A stretch of DNA of 64,000 bases, taken from Oceanibacterium hippocampi (GTDB taxonomy: Bacteria > Pseudomonadota > Alphaproteobacteria > Sneathiellales > Sneathiellaceae). Position numbers and translations under genes: made by a program. Below, one piece after another: positions 45,125 to 54,127 of the stretch. Position 1 is the first letter of the stretch, and the number at the start of each line of letters is the position of its first letter. Below the pieces are notes generated by a model. The model had not been told where the DNA came from and ran no database searches. It saw only the letters and a list, made by a program, of their open reading frames with translations. The stretch spans positions 682,001 to 746,000 of the forward strand of contig NZ_FWFR01000001.1 of NCBI RefSeq assembly GCF_900172325.1, written 5' to 3'.

Positions 45125-45604
45125 ATGAGTGCAACGACGGTCGGCGATCTCTACGGGATGCCCGGTCACCTCATCCGGCGGGCACAGCAGATCGCTGTCG
45201 CGATCTTCCTCAAGGCATGCGCGACCGTCGATCTCACGCCTGTGCAATATGCCGCGCTGGTGGCGATCCGCTCGACCCCGGCGCTCGATGCGACCCGTCT
45301 TTCCGCGCTCGTTGCCTTTGACCGCTCGACACTCGGTAACGTGCTCGACAGGCTGGAGGGCAAGGGGCTGATCGCGCGTGGACCGAGCCCCGACGACCGG
45401 CGCATCAAGCGGATAGCGCTGACGCCAGCAGGTGCACAGCTGCTCGACCGGGCCGAGCCGCTGGTGGCGGAGGCCCAGGCCCGCATTCTCGAACCCTTCT
45501 CGGACGGCGAGGCGGCCCTCTTCATGCGCCTGATGACCCGCTTCGTCGACAGCCATAACGCCGCCTCGCGAGCGCCGCTCCGGCGCGCCGGAGGAACGGA
45601 TTGA
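45125..45604 (+). CDS. MarR family transcriptional regulator
   Basis: 159 residues. Winged helix in the middle (DATRLSALVAFDRSTLGNVLDRLEGKGLIARGPSPDDRR) with long helices for dimerisation at both ends, the MarR plan. The operator-like repeats just upstream suggest autoregulation, probably relieved by an aromatic ligand. An aromatic hydroxylase gene follows after 20 nt. Confidence 0.93.
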   Translation: MSATTVGDLYGMPGHLIRRAQQIAVAIFLKACATVDLTPVQYAALVAIRSTPALDATRLSALVAFDRSTLGNVLDRLEGKGLIARGPSPDDRRIKRIALTPAGAQLLDRAEPLVAEAQARILEPFSDGEAALFMRLMTRFVDSHNAASRAPLRRAGGTD

Positions 45605-45624
45605 ACGGACAAGGGGGGAGCGCG

Positions 45625-46824
45625 ATGCAGCAACGGTTCGTGATTGCCGGTGGCGGGATCGGCGGCCTCGCCACCGCGCTCGGCCTGGCCCGCGCGGGCA
45701 TCGCCTCGGTTGTTCTGGAGAAGGCGGCGGCGCTTTCGGAAATCGGTGCCGGCATCCAGCTCGGCCCCAACGCCTTTCACGCCTTCGACCTTCTCGGCGT
45801 TGGCGAGGCGGCCCGCGCCATGGCGGTCTATATCGACAGACTGCGCCTGATGGATGCGATCAGCGCCGAGGAAATCGCCCATATCCCGCTTGACGAGGCC
45901 TTCCGGGCGCGTTTCGGCAATCCTTACGCGGTCGTGCACAGGGGAGACCTGTTCAAGGTCTTCCTCCGCGCCTGCGAAGCCAACCCTCTGGTCGAACTCC
46001 GCACGCATGCCGAGGTCACCGGTTATGTCCAGGACGGCCGCTCGGCCGGCGCCCGGCTTGCCGGGGGCGAGATCGTGCGTGGCGCCGCGCTGATCGGCGC
46101 CGACGGGCTCTGGTCGGCGATCCGCCAACAGCTTGTCGGTGACGGCCCGCCGCGCGTGTCCGGTCACACCACCTATCGCTCGGTGATCCCGACGGAACAG
46201 ATGCCGGAAGACCTGCGCTGGAACGCGGCGACGCTCTGGGCCGGGCCGAAATGCCATCTCGTGCATTACCCGTTATCCGACTGGAAGGCCTTCAACCTGG
46301 TCGTGACCTGCCACAACGACGCCCCCGAACCGGTCGCCGGAAAGCCGGTGGCCCATGAGGAAGTCATGCGGGGCTTCCGCCATATTCACGACCGGGCGCA
46401 GTCGATCATCCGGATCGGTGTCGACTGGAAGCTCTGGGTGCTGTGCGATCGCGACCCGGTTTCCGAGTGGGTCGACGGCCGGGTCGCGCTGCTCGGCGAT
46501 GCCGCCCATCCGATGATGCAATACATGGCCCAGGGCGCCTGCATGGCGATGGAGGACGCCGTCGCGCTCGCGCATATGGTCGCGCGCCATCCGGACGATA
46601 TCGAGGCGGCGCTCCGGGCCTACCGGGACCACCGTCTGCTTCGCACTGCCCGCGTCCAGCTGCAGTCCCGGGCGATAGGCGAGCATATCTACCATCCGTC
46701 CGGCCCGCACGCGGCGCTTCGCAACGCATTGGCGCGGGCGAAAACGGCCGAGGACTGGTACGAGACACTGGGCTGGCTCTATGGTGGCGACCGCCTGGAC
46801 GATTCCGGCGCGCCGACGGGCTGA
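45625..46824 (+). CDS. FAD-dependent aromatic hydroxylase (3-hydroxybenzoate 6-hydroxylase/salicylate hydroxylase type)
   Basis: 399 residues. FAD motif GGGIGGLATALGLARAG, the second flavin motif GDAAHPMMQYMAQGACMAMEDA and the FAD-binding Arg/Gly segment VVHRGDLFKVF. The family hydroxylates phenolic acids with NAD(P)H and O2; 3-hydroxybenzoate 6-hydroxylases are the nearest group I recognise, by layout only. The ATG at 45625 follows AAGGGGGGAG; an upstream TTG (45601) is unlikely. Cotranscribed with marR. Confidence 0.92.
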   Translation: MQQRFVIAGGGIGGLATALGLARAGIASVVLEKAAALSEIGAGIQLGPNAFHAFDLLGVGEAARAMAVYIDRLRLMDAISAEEIAHIPLDEAFRARFGNPYAVVHRGDLFKVFLRACEANPLVELRTHAEVTGYVQDGRSAGARLAGGEIVRGAALIGADGLWSAIRQQLVGDGPPRVSGHTTYRSVIPTEQMPEDLRWNAATLWAGPKCHLVHYPLSDWKAFNLVVTCHNDAPEPVAGKPVAHEEVMRGFRHIHDRAQSIIRIGVDWKLWVLCDRDPVSEWVDGRVALLGDAAHPMMQYMAQGACMAMEDAVALAHMVARHPDDIEAALRAYRDHRLLRTARVQLQSRAIGEHIYHPSGPHAALRNALARAKTAEDWYETLGWLYGGDRLDDSGAPTG

Positions 46825-46847
46825 GGGGATTCGTCCGGGGCCGTTCG

Positions 46848-47582
46848 TCAGCCGTCGGTGAGAATCAGGAACGGGCAGGGCGCGCGATCGGCCATCTCGG
46901 ACAGCGCTTTCAGCCGAGCCGGATCGCTGTCCACATGCACGACAAGGAGCGCCGCCCGCGCCATGGCCAGGTGGTGCAGCAGGCGCTCGTCGCCGGCCCG
47001 GCCCGCGCCGGGCACCGCCCAGGTCTCGAGACGCCGTCCGAGCTGCGCGGCAAGCGTCGCGGCGGTCTCGGCGATCGCCCGACGGTTTCGTTCCGCCACC
47101 AGAACGACAGGCCCGGCACCGAGCCTCTGTCCCCGACGTCCGTAAAGCAGTACGGCCGCCGAGGCTGGCAGTCGCTCGGGGAAGTCGCAAGTCAGCGCGA
47201 CCAGGTCGCCTTCCCGGCTGAGGGCCACGATGTCGGCCTCGCGCCGTATCCTGTGCGTCGTTAGTGTCCAGTGGAGCCGGGCGCCCTGCCCGAGCCGTTC
47301 GAGGGCGAGTCGGGCGGTCGCCTCGCGGTGACGGAGGGCCCGACCGAGAGTGCCGGAGGTGAACCGGGTGGTCGTCCCGCCGCTGCGGCTGACCTCGCTG
47401 GCAAACGGCAAGGCCGCGAGGTCGAACAGGGCCTGGTCCTCGCAGAGGATGGCGGCAAGTTCGGCCTTCAGGCTGATCGCCAGACCTGCCGCGACCTCGA
47501 GCTTCACGGCGGAGTCCCGTGGGTCCTCTATCGACAGCAGGATCCGGCGGATGGCCGGCGTCGACGCCTTTTCCGCCATCAT
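46848..47582 (-). CDS. Stress-protein-like hypothetical, coupled to Lon-type protease
   Basis: 244 residues. The start (RRILLSIEDPRDSAVKLEVAAGLA) and the alternating beta-alpha pattern resemble universal stress proteins, but the classic nucleotide motif (G-x2-G-x9-G-S/T) is not clear. Its start overlaps the stop of the protease gene by 4 bp, so the two are made together; a role alongside the protease is likely. Confidence 0.65.
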   Translation of the reverse strand: MMAEKASTPAIRRILLSIEDPRDSAVKLEVAAGLAISLKAELAAILCEDQALFDLAALPFASEVSRSGGTTTRFTSGTLGRALRHREATARLALERLGQGARLHWTLTTHRIRREADIVALSREGDLVALTCDFPERLPASAAVLLYGRRGQRLGAGPVVLVAERNRRAIAETAATLAAQLGRRLETWAVPGAGRAGDERLLHHLAMARAALLVVHVDSDPARLKALSEMADRAPCPFLILTDG

Positions 47583-50017
47583 TCGCTCCCGGGCTTCCCG
47601 GTTCCGGCCGCCGCACTGGCCCCGAAGTGGCGGCGCGCATCCGCGAAGCGGCGCAGGCGGTCCTCGACCAGCCGGTTGACGCTGCCTTCCGGGTAGGCCC
47701 CGTCGGGCCCGCGGGCGCCGGCCGGCCGGCCGGTCAGGATCTCGATGCCCTGGTCGATGCTGGCGACCGGATAGATCCGGAACCTGTCCTTACGGACCGC
47801 CTCCACGACATCGTGACGGAGCATCAGGTGGGTGACGTTCGCCGCCGGGATCAACACGCCCTGTTCACCGGTCAGGCCGCGCGCCTTGCAGATGTCGAAG
47901 AAGCCCTCGATCTTCTCATTGACGCCGCCGATCGCCTGGACATGGCCATGCTGGTTGACCGAACCGGTTACCGCGAGCGACTGGCGGATCGGCAATTCGG
48001 CGAGCGCCGAGAGCAGCGCGTAGAGTTCGGCCGAGGAAGCGCTGTCGCCGTCTACGCCGCCGTAGGATTGCTCGAAAACCAGGCTGGCGCCAAGCGAGAG
48101 CGGCATGGCGCCGCCATAGCGCTGGCCGAGAAAACCGGACAGGATCAGGACGCCCTTCGAATGCAGGGGACCGCCCAGATCGACTTCGCGCTCGATATCG
48201 ACCACCTTGCCGGTGCCGAGCCAGACCCGGGCAGTGATCCGCGTCGGCTTGCCGAAGGCATGGGCGCCGAGCTGGTAGACGCTGAGGCCGTTGACCTGGC
48301 CGACCGCGTCGCCTTCGGTATCGACCAGCACGATGTTGCGCTCGATCGATTCATGCATCCGTTCCCGCAGCTTGTCGGCGCGGCGGATCTGGCCGGCGAT
48401 GGCAGCGCGCACATGGCTTGCCCGGACCGCCGGGGAGCGTTCCTCCCGGGCGATGAAATCGGCTTCCCGCAACAGGTCGGTGACCCGCTGCAGGTCGAGC
48501 GACAGTTTCTCGCTGTCGCCGGCGAGGCGGGTCGCGCGCTCGATCACCGCGGCCACGCCCGAGCGGTCGAACGGGCGAAGCCGCGCGCGGATGATCATGC
48601 CGGCGAGCAGCCGCGCATAGGCGGTCATGCCGATCGTGCCGCGCTTGCCCTCGGCGTCGAAATCGGCGGCGATCTTGAACAAGGTTTCGAATTCCGGGTC
48701 GGCCTGGCTTAGCAGGTAATAGATCCGCGGCTCGCCGATCAGGACGACCTTGGTCGCAAGTGGAATCGGCTCCGGCGTCAGCGAGACCGTGTTGATCAGG
48801 GCCAGGCCCTCGCCTGGCGTCTCGAGGCGGATCTCGCGGGCCCGAAGGACACGTTTCAGGGCCTCCCAGGCGAAGGGCTCGGTCAGGAGCTTGCGGGCGT
48901 CGAGGACCAGGTAGCCGCCGTTCGCCCGGTGCAGCGCGCCCGGCTTGATGAGCGAGAAATCGGTGACCAGGGCACCCATCCGCGAGACATGCTCGACCCG
49001 GCCGATCAGGTTGCCGTGCGTCGGGTGGTCCTCGTAGACAACCGGCGCGTTGGCGGTGTCGCCGTTGTCGACGATCAGGTTGACCGCGTAGCGGGCGAAG
49101 CCGTTCGCCTCGTGCCGGCTGCCCTCGCCGGGCGTCGCCGCGCCGGACGCTGCCGCCGCCTCCTGGCCGAGCAGGCCGTGGACATTCTCGACGAGATCCT
49201 GGCGAATAACCTCGAGATGCTCCTGTACCGCCGGCAGATCGCCGAAGGCGGCCTTCATCTCGTCGATCGGGTGGCCGATCGCGAAGGCGATTGTTTCCTG
49301 GCCGATCTCGCGGAGCGCCTGGCGGCGCTCCTTGTCCCATTTCGGCATCTGCTGGAGGGAGGCCTGCAGCTTCTTCTGCTGTTCCTCGATCGCCTTCTCG
49401 ATTTCCTTGCGACGTTCCTCGGGCAATTCGTTGAACGCCTCGGGCTTGATGATCTCGCCATCGGCGACCGGCGCGAAGGCGAAACCCGACGGCGTGCGAA
49501 GGATGGTGAGCCCGTGTCCCTCGGCTTCCGCCTGGGCCGCCTCGAGCACCTTCTGCTGGCGTTCGCGGAACGCTTCCTCGATCGCCTCGACCCGGTTGCG
49601 GAAGTCATCGGTGTCGAAGGCGGCCGGTATCGCCTGCCGGATATCCTCGATCAGCGCATCCATCGCCGTGGCCAGGGCCCGCCCGCGCCCGGCCGGCAGG
49701 GCCATTGCCTTCGGGCAGTAGGGGTCTCGGAAATTGTTGAGATAGACCCAATCGTCGGGCACCGGTTCCTTGCCGGCACGTTCGCGGAGCAGCGATTCGA
49801 CCACCGTGTGTCGGCCGGTGCCGCTCGGCCCGTGCACGAAGATGTTGTAACCGTTGTGCTTCATGGCGGCGCCGAAGCGGATCGCCTCCAGCGCGCGTTC
49901 CTGGCCGAGCACGCCCTCGAGTGGCTGGAGGTCCGCGGTGGTTTCGAAATCGAGGCTGTCGGGATCGCAATCCCGGCATAGCTGGTCGGCGCTGAGATAG
50001 GGCAGGCTACTGGTCAC
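47579..50017 (-). CDS. Lon-type ATP-dependent protease (AAA_32 / LonB-like)
   Basis: 812 residues, GTG start behind AGGAGA. Nucleotide site HGPSGTGRHTVV, where the usual Walker A Lys is Arg; a long helical insertion (about 140-270) and C-terminal Lon protease domain with catalytic Ser in DGDSASSAE and Lys in GGVNEKIEG. This subfamily is related to E. coli YcbZ rather than to the housekeeping Lon. A perfect FNR-type site lies 52 bp upstream. A small stress-like gene is coupled downstream. Confidence 0.92.
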   Translation of the reverse strand: MTSSLPYLSADQLCRDCDPDSLDFETTADLQPLEGVLGQERALEAIRFGAAMKHNGYNIFVHGPSGTGRHTVVESLLRERAGKEPVPDDWVYLNNFRDPYCPKAMALPAGRGRALATAMDALIEDIRQAIPAAFDTDDFRNRVEAIEEAFRERQQKVLEAAQAEAEGHGLTILRTPSGFAFAPVADGEIIKPEAFNELPEERRKEIEKAIEEQQKKLQASLQQMPKWDKERRQALREIGQETIAFAIGHPIDEMKAAFGDLPAVQEHLEVIRQDLVENVHGLLGQEAAAASGAATPGEGSRHEANGFARYAVNLIVDNGDTANAPVVYEDHPTHGNLIGRVEHVSRMGALVTDFSLIKPGALHRANGGYLVLDARKLLTEPFAWEALKRVLRAREIRLETPGEGLALINTVSLTPEPIPLATKVVLIGEPRIYYLLSQADPEFETLFKIAADFDAEGKRGTIGMTAYARLLAGMIIRARLRPFDRSGVAAVIERATRLAGDSEKLSLDLQRVTDLLREADFIAREERSPAVRASHVRAAIAGQIRRADKLRERMHESIERNIVLVDTEGDAVGQVNGLSVYQLGAHAFGKPTRITARVWLGTGKVVDIEREVDLGGPLHSKGVLILSGFLGQRYGGAMPLSLGASLVFEQSYGGVDGDSASSAELYALLSALAELPIRQSLAVTGSVNQHGHVQAIGGVNEKIEGFFDICKARGLTGEQGVLIPAANVTHLMLRHDVVEAVRKDRFRIYPVASIDQGIEILTGRPAGARGPDGAYPEGSVNRLVEDRLRRFADARRHFGASAAAGTGKPGSE

Positions 50018-50068
50018 GATGCTCTCCTGGGCGATGCCCGAAAGTGACGGTCCGTCGAGGCCGGCGCC

Positions 50069-50082
50069 TTGATCCCGATCAA
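50069..50082. promoter_or_regulatory. FNR-type (FnrL/FixK) binding site
   Basis: TTGAT-CCCG-ATCAA matches the FNR/CRP-family consensus TTGAT-N4-ATCAA exactly, and the symmetry extends to CCTTGATC/GATCAAGG. It is centred 58 bp before the protease start codon, a position that allows activation from -41.5 if transcription begins near 50034. Confidence 0.75.
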
Positions 50083-50192
50083 GGATCCGCCGGCGGCCCG
50101 GTCGCTCCGGCGCGCCGCATGGCCGTCATCCCTATCTTTGTCGTTGCGTTGTCGAAATCAATCGCCGGTGGGTCGGCCGGCCTTCCCCGCGA

Positions 50193-51743
50193 TCAGTCGG
50201 TGGCGGCCGTGGTGGTCGCAGCGACGGAGCGTTTTCGCGTGATTTCCGGTCGGCGCATCAGGAGCAGGAGCGGGGCCGCGCCCAGCATCACCCACATCAT
50301 CAGGGTGAAATCGCCGAGGAAGGCGATGGTCGCGGCCTGGCGGGTGACCTCGCCGTTCAAGGCCATCACACCTTCGGTCGTGTGCCAGTTCCAGGCCCGC
50401 GGCGTGAAGGGATAAAGCATCGCGTCCCGGAACGGCGTCATCAGCGCGGCAAAGCCGGCATGGTTCGCCTGGGTATTCTGCGACAGGAGCGTGAAGACGA
50501 TCGAGATGCCGATGGAGGAGCCGATATTCCGCATCAGGCTGAACATCGCCGTGCCCTCGGTGCGGTAGCGTTGTTCCAGGGTCGTGAAGGCGGTCGTGGT
50601 CAGCGGCACGAAGATGAAGCCGAGGCCGAAGCCCTGGATGATCCCGGTCCAGACGATAAGGTGCACGGGAACGTCGATGGTGAAGCGCGACATCTCGGCC
50701 AGCGAGAGCGCCGTCAGTCCGATCCCGAGCAGGATCATCAGGCGGGGGTCGACCCGTCCGATCAGCCGGCCGACCAGCATCATCGCGACCATCGTGCCGA
50801 AGCCGCGCGGCGCGAGGACATAGCCCGTGGTCAGCACCGGGAAGCCGATCAGGTTCTGCAGGAAGGGCGGCAGGAGGGCCAGGGTCGCCAGCAGGACGAT
50901 GCCGACAACGAAAATCAGCAACAGCCCGACGGTGAAGTTACGATCCCGAAACAAGCCTGGTTCTATGAAGGGATTGCGGGCTGTGTACATCTGGACGATG
51001 AACATGTAGAGGAACAACCCGGCCAGCACCGCCTCGATGACGATCTCCGGCGACGAGAACCAGTCCTGTGATTCGCCGCGGTCGAGCATCATCTGCAGGG
51101 CGCCGATGGCGAGGCTGAGCAGGGCGAAGCCGAAGAGGTCGAAGCGGCGCGAGCTGTCCTTCGGCGTCGCCGGCACGAAGGCGAAGATGCCGAGCAGGGC
51201 GAGGATGCCGAACGGCAGGTTGATGTAGAAGACCCAGCGCCAGTTGTAATATTCGGTCAGGTAGCCGCCGAGGGTCGGACCGAGGATCGGTCCGATCATC
51301 ACGCCGATGCCCCAGATCGCCATCGCCCCGCCGTGCTTCTCGCGCGGATAGGTGTCGAGCAGGATCGATTGCGACAGCGGCACGAGGGCCGCGCCGAACG
51401 CCCCCTGCAGCATGCGGAAAAGGACGATCTCGGACAGCGAGGCCGCCGCGCCGCAGAGCATGGACGCGACCGTGAAACCGGCGACGGCGATCAGGAACAA
51501 TCGCTTCCGGCCGAGCCGTGCGGCCAGCACGCCGGTCGGCGGCGTCATGATCGCGGCAACGACGATGTAGGAGGTCAGCACCCAGGCGATCTGGTCCTGG
51601 GTCGCCGACATCGAGCCCTGCATGTGCGGCAGCGCCACGTTGGCGATGGTCGTGTCGAGGGTCTGCATGACCGTCGCCAGCATGACCGACACGGTGATCA
51701 GGCCGCGCCCGAGAGGCGTGCTCCCGGCGCCCGCGTCGCTCAT
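50193..51743 (-). CDS. emrB: MFS multidrug efflux pump, DHA2 (EmrB/QacA) family
   Basis: 516 residues, fourteen hydrophobic segments. Motif A LAARLGRKRLF and the DHA2 motif near QAWVLTSYIV-type helix 1-2 (QDQIAWVLTSYIVVAAIMTPPTG) are clear. Exports toxic hydrophobic compounds with the HlyD-type partner and an outer-membrane channel encoded elsewhere. Overlaps emrA by 4 bp; the third gene of a marR-emrA-emrB operon. Confidence 0.93.
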   Translation of the reverse strand: MSDAGAGSTPLGRGLITVSVMLATVMQTLDTTIANVALPHMQGSMSATQDQIAWVLTSYIVVAAIMTPPTGVLAARLGRKRLFLIAVAGFTVASMLCGAAASLSEIVLFRMLQGAFGAALVPLSQSILLDTYPREKHGGAMAIWGIGVMIGPILGPTLGGYLTEYYNWRWVFYINLPFGILALLGIFAFVPATPKDSSRRFDLFGFALLSLAIGALQMMLDRGESQDWFSSPEIVIEAVLAGLFLYMFIVQMYTARNPFIEPGLFRDRNFTVGLLLIFVVGIVLLATLALLPPFLQNLIGFPVLTTGYVLAPRGFGTMVAMMLVGRLIGRVDPRLMILLGIGLTALSLAEMSRFTIDVPVHLIVWTGIIQGFGLGFIFVPLTTTAFTTLEQRYRTEGTAMFSLMRNIGSSIGISIVFTLLSQNTQANHAGFAALMTPFRDAMLYPFTPRAWNWHTTEGVMALNGEVTRQAATIAFLGDFTLMMWVMLGAAPLLLLMRRPEITRKRSVAATTTAATD

Positions 51744-52972
51744 TTCAGGTCACCGGCCCCGGCCCCGGCCCCTGATGCGGCAGCGGCCTTGCCCGAGCTG
51801 GCAGCGAGCGCCCTCGGCGCGATGCCGATCCAGGACAGCGCGGTCCTGAGGAACCCCGGCATCTCGCGCTCGTGGCCGGTATCGATCTCGACGATGGCGC
51901 TCATTCCGGCACGCAGCGGATGCGCGGCGTCGGCGCCGGGCAGGGCGATGCGAACCGGAATGCGCTGCACCACCTTGATCCAGTTGCCGGTCGCGTTCTG
52001 CGGCGGAATGACCGAAAATTCGGCACCCGTCGCCTGGCTGATGCTGGCGACCGTGCCCTCCCAGACAGCGTCCGGATAGGTGTCGACCCGGATTTCGACC
52101 GGCTGGCCGGGCCGGACATGGGTCAGTTCGGTTTCCTTGAAATTGGCCTCGATCCAGAAGCCGTCATCGGCGACCACGCTCATGACCGGGCTGCTCATCG
52201 GGCCGCTGCCGACGACGACCTGGCCGGGATCGGGGGTGTTGCTGGCGATTCCGGCGAGCGGCGCCACGACGACGGTGCGCGCGAGTTCGAGCGCGGCGCG
52301 GTCGCGCTCGGCTACGGCTGCCCGATAGCTCGCATGCTGTTCGACCGGGCTCGCCGGGTCGCCGCCCAGCTGGGCGCGGATCTGCGCCAGTTGCTGGTCG
52401 ATGATCGGCAGCTGCAGGCGGGCGACATCGAGCGCGTGGCGGGCCGTGTCATACTTGCTCTCCGGCGTCGCCCGGCTCTTGAGCAGCGATGCCTGGCGCT
52501 CGAACTCGCGCTGCGCGAAGGCGATATTGGCTTTCGCGAGACCACGCTCCTCGACCTTCTGGCGATAGACCGCCTTCAGGTCGGCGATCTGGTCGCGAAC
52601 GCCGGCGAGCTTCGCCTCGGCCTCGTCGAGGGCGATCCGGTAGGAGCGGTCGTCGATCCGGAACAACACGTCGCCTTTCGCCACATGCTGGTTCTCGCGC
52701 ACCGCGACCTCGGTCAGAAGGCCGGTGACCTCGGCGCTGATCATCACCTTGTCCGCCTTCAGGTAGGCATTCTCGGTCCCAACGAAGCGGCTGCCCGTCA
52801 GATAGACGTAACCCCCGGCGGCAATCACCAGCAGCGGACCGAGCAGAAGCATGAGCGGGCGCAGCCAGCGACGCCGCCGCCGGCGCGGCGGATCGGCGAG
52901 CGCCGGGGTCATCGATGGTTTCGATTCGATGGGGCGATCCGGCCCGGCCGGGCCTGTCACTTCCTGTTCCAT
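51740..52972 (-). CDS. emrA: Membrane fusion protein, HlyD/EmrA family
   Basis: 410 residues. A single N-terminal membrane anchor (LMLLLGPLLVIAAGGYVYL), a lipoyl/coiled-coil hairpin (about 75-230) and a beta-barrel domain. It bridges the inner-membrane pump EmrB to the outer membrane. Starts 3 nt after marR and overlaps emrB. Confidence 0.94.
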   Translation of the reverse strand: MEQEVTGPAGPDRPIESKPSMTPALADPPRRRRRRWLRPLMLLLGPLLVIAAGGYVYLTGSRFVGTENAYLKADKVMISAEVTGLLTEVAVRENQHVAKGDVLFRIDDRSYRIALDEAEAKLAGVRDQIADLKAVYRQKVEERGLAKANIAFAQREFERQASLLKSRATPESKYDTARHALDVARLQLPIIDQQLAQIRAQLGGDPASPVEQHASYRAAVAERDRAALELARTVVVAPLAGIASNTPDPGQVVVGSGPMSSPVMSVVADDGFWIEANFKETELTHVRPGQPVEIRVDTYPDAVWEGTVASISQATGAEFSVIPPQNATGNWIKVVQRIPVRIALPGADAAHPLRAGMSAIVEIDTGHEREMPGFLRTALSWIGIAPRALAASSGKAAAASGAGAGAGDLK

Positions 52973-52975
52973 GGT

Positions 52976-53455
52976 TCACGCAGACCGGTTGTACCTGCTG
53001 GGCGGGCAGCCCGCGCCGCGCCCCTCGGCGTCGAGCAGCCGCTCCTTCATATGTTCGAGGCCGGAAACGAGTGCCTTCCGCTCCGCCTCGGACAATCCCT
53101 CCATGGCCTCCTCGCGGCTTTCGCGGGCGAGCGTCCACATCTGATCGAGCAGCGGTTTCGCCTTGGCCGTCAGGAACAGGCGGAAGGCGCGCCGGTCGGC
53201 GGGATCGGGGCGCCGTTCGACCAGTTCCGCCTCGGCCAGCTTGTCGATGAGCCGGGCCAGCGTGATCGGCTGCACCTCCATGCTCTCGGCGAGCGTCGCC
53301 TGATTGACCCCTTCCTGCCGCGCCAGGTGGAAGAGCGCCTTCCACTGGGCCTGGGTCAGGCCATGCTCCTGCGCGCGGCGGAGGAAATTGCGGCGCAACA
53401 GGCGGGAAACATCGCTCAGCATGAAACCGACGGGCGGTTGCTCTCTTGCGGTCAT
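52976..53455 (-). CDS. MarR family regulator of the efflux operon
   Basis: 159 residues. Winged helix with VNQATLAESMEVQPITLARLIDKLAEAELVERRPDPADRR. Direct linkage to emrAB suggests an EmrR-like repressor that senses the efflux substrates. Confidence 0.93.
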   Translation of the reverse strand: MTAREQPPVGFMLSDVSRLLRRNFLRRAQEHGLTQAQWKALFHLARQEGVNQATLAESMEVQPITLARLIDKLAEAELVERRPDPADRRAFRLFLTAKAKPLLDQMWTLARESREEAMEGLSEAERKALVSGLEHMKERLLDAEGRGAGCPPSRYNRSA

Positions 53456-53499
53456 TCGACGGGGCGTCCGGCCATGAGACTGTGGAGTAGTATGTGTTC

Positions 53500-53530
53500 A
53501 ATATAGTAAGCTATGCGTATCAATTTTCAA
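53500..53530 (-). promoter_or_regulatory. Possible marR-emrAB promoter
   Basis: Read on the minus strand: TTGAAA (53530-53525), 19-bp spacer, TATATT (53505-53500). Each box matches 5 of 6 consensus bases. The spacer contains ATAG-TAAG-CTAT (53503-53514), a small palindrome that could be the MarR site. Confidence 0.4.
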
Positions 53531-53591
53531 GAACGGTCGGACGGCCGGATTCACCCTCGGATTGATTCACCCGCCGGCCCATATGGGAATC

Positions 53592-54059
53592 ATGACTGAC
53601 AAGCTTCTGCTGATCGTTGCGCATGCCCCGTCCGAGAATACCCAGCGGCTGCGCGACGCCGTGCGGCGCGGCGCCGGCCATGCCGATATCGAAGGTGTCC
53701 GGGTCCGCGTGCTGAGCCCCTTCGAGGCCGGGCCCGAGGATGTCCGGGCAGCGGATGGAATCATCCTCGGGACAACCGAGAATCTCGGCTACATGAGCGG
53801 CGCGCTGAAGGACTTCTTCGACCGGATCTATTATCCCTGCCTCGAGGAGACCCAGGGGCGCCCCTACGCGCTCTATATCCGCGCCGGCCACGACGGTACC
53901 GGCACCCGCCGCGGCGTCGAGACCATCGTCACCGGCTTGCGCTGGCAGGCGATCCGCGAACCCCTGCTCTGCCGGGGTGAGTATCGCGAGGCCTTCGAGG
54001 GCGAATGCGAGGAACTCGGGACCCTGATGGCGGCCGGCCTGGAAGCCGGGGTCTTCTGA
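53592..54059 (+). CDS. Flavodoxin-like NAD(P)H oxidoreductase
   Basis: 155 residues. Flavodoxin fold: the phosphate loop HAPSENTQRL and GTTENLGYMSGALKDFFDR around the flavin ring. Probably binds FMN and reduces a quinone or nitro compound. Several starts compete (TTG 53562, ATG 53583, ATG 53592); 53592 best fits the fold's first strand. Confidence 0.82.
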   Translation: MTDKLLLIVAHAPSENTQRLRDAVRRGAGHADIEGVRVRVLSPFEAGPEDVRAADGIILGTTENLGYMSGALKDFFDRIYYPCLEETQGRPYALYIRAGHDGTGTRRGVETIVTGLRWQAIREPLLCRGEYREAFEGECEELGTLMAAGLEAGVF

Positions 54060-54127
54060 TCCCGCATCCCGTGACCAGCCCGCGTTCGGTGCTTGCGCCG
54101 ATGTTGCCGGCGGGTCAGCATGGCGAC

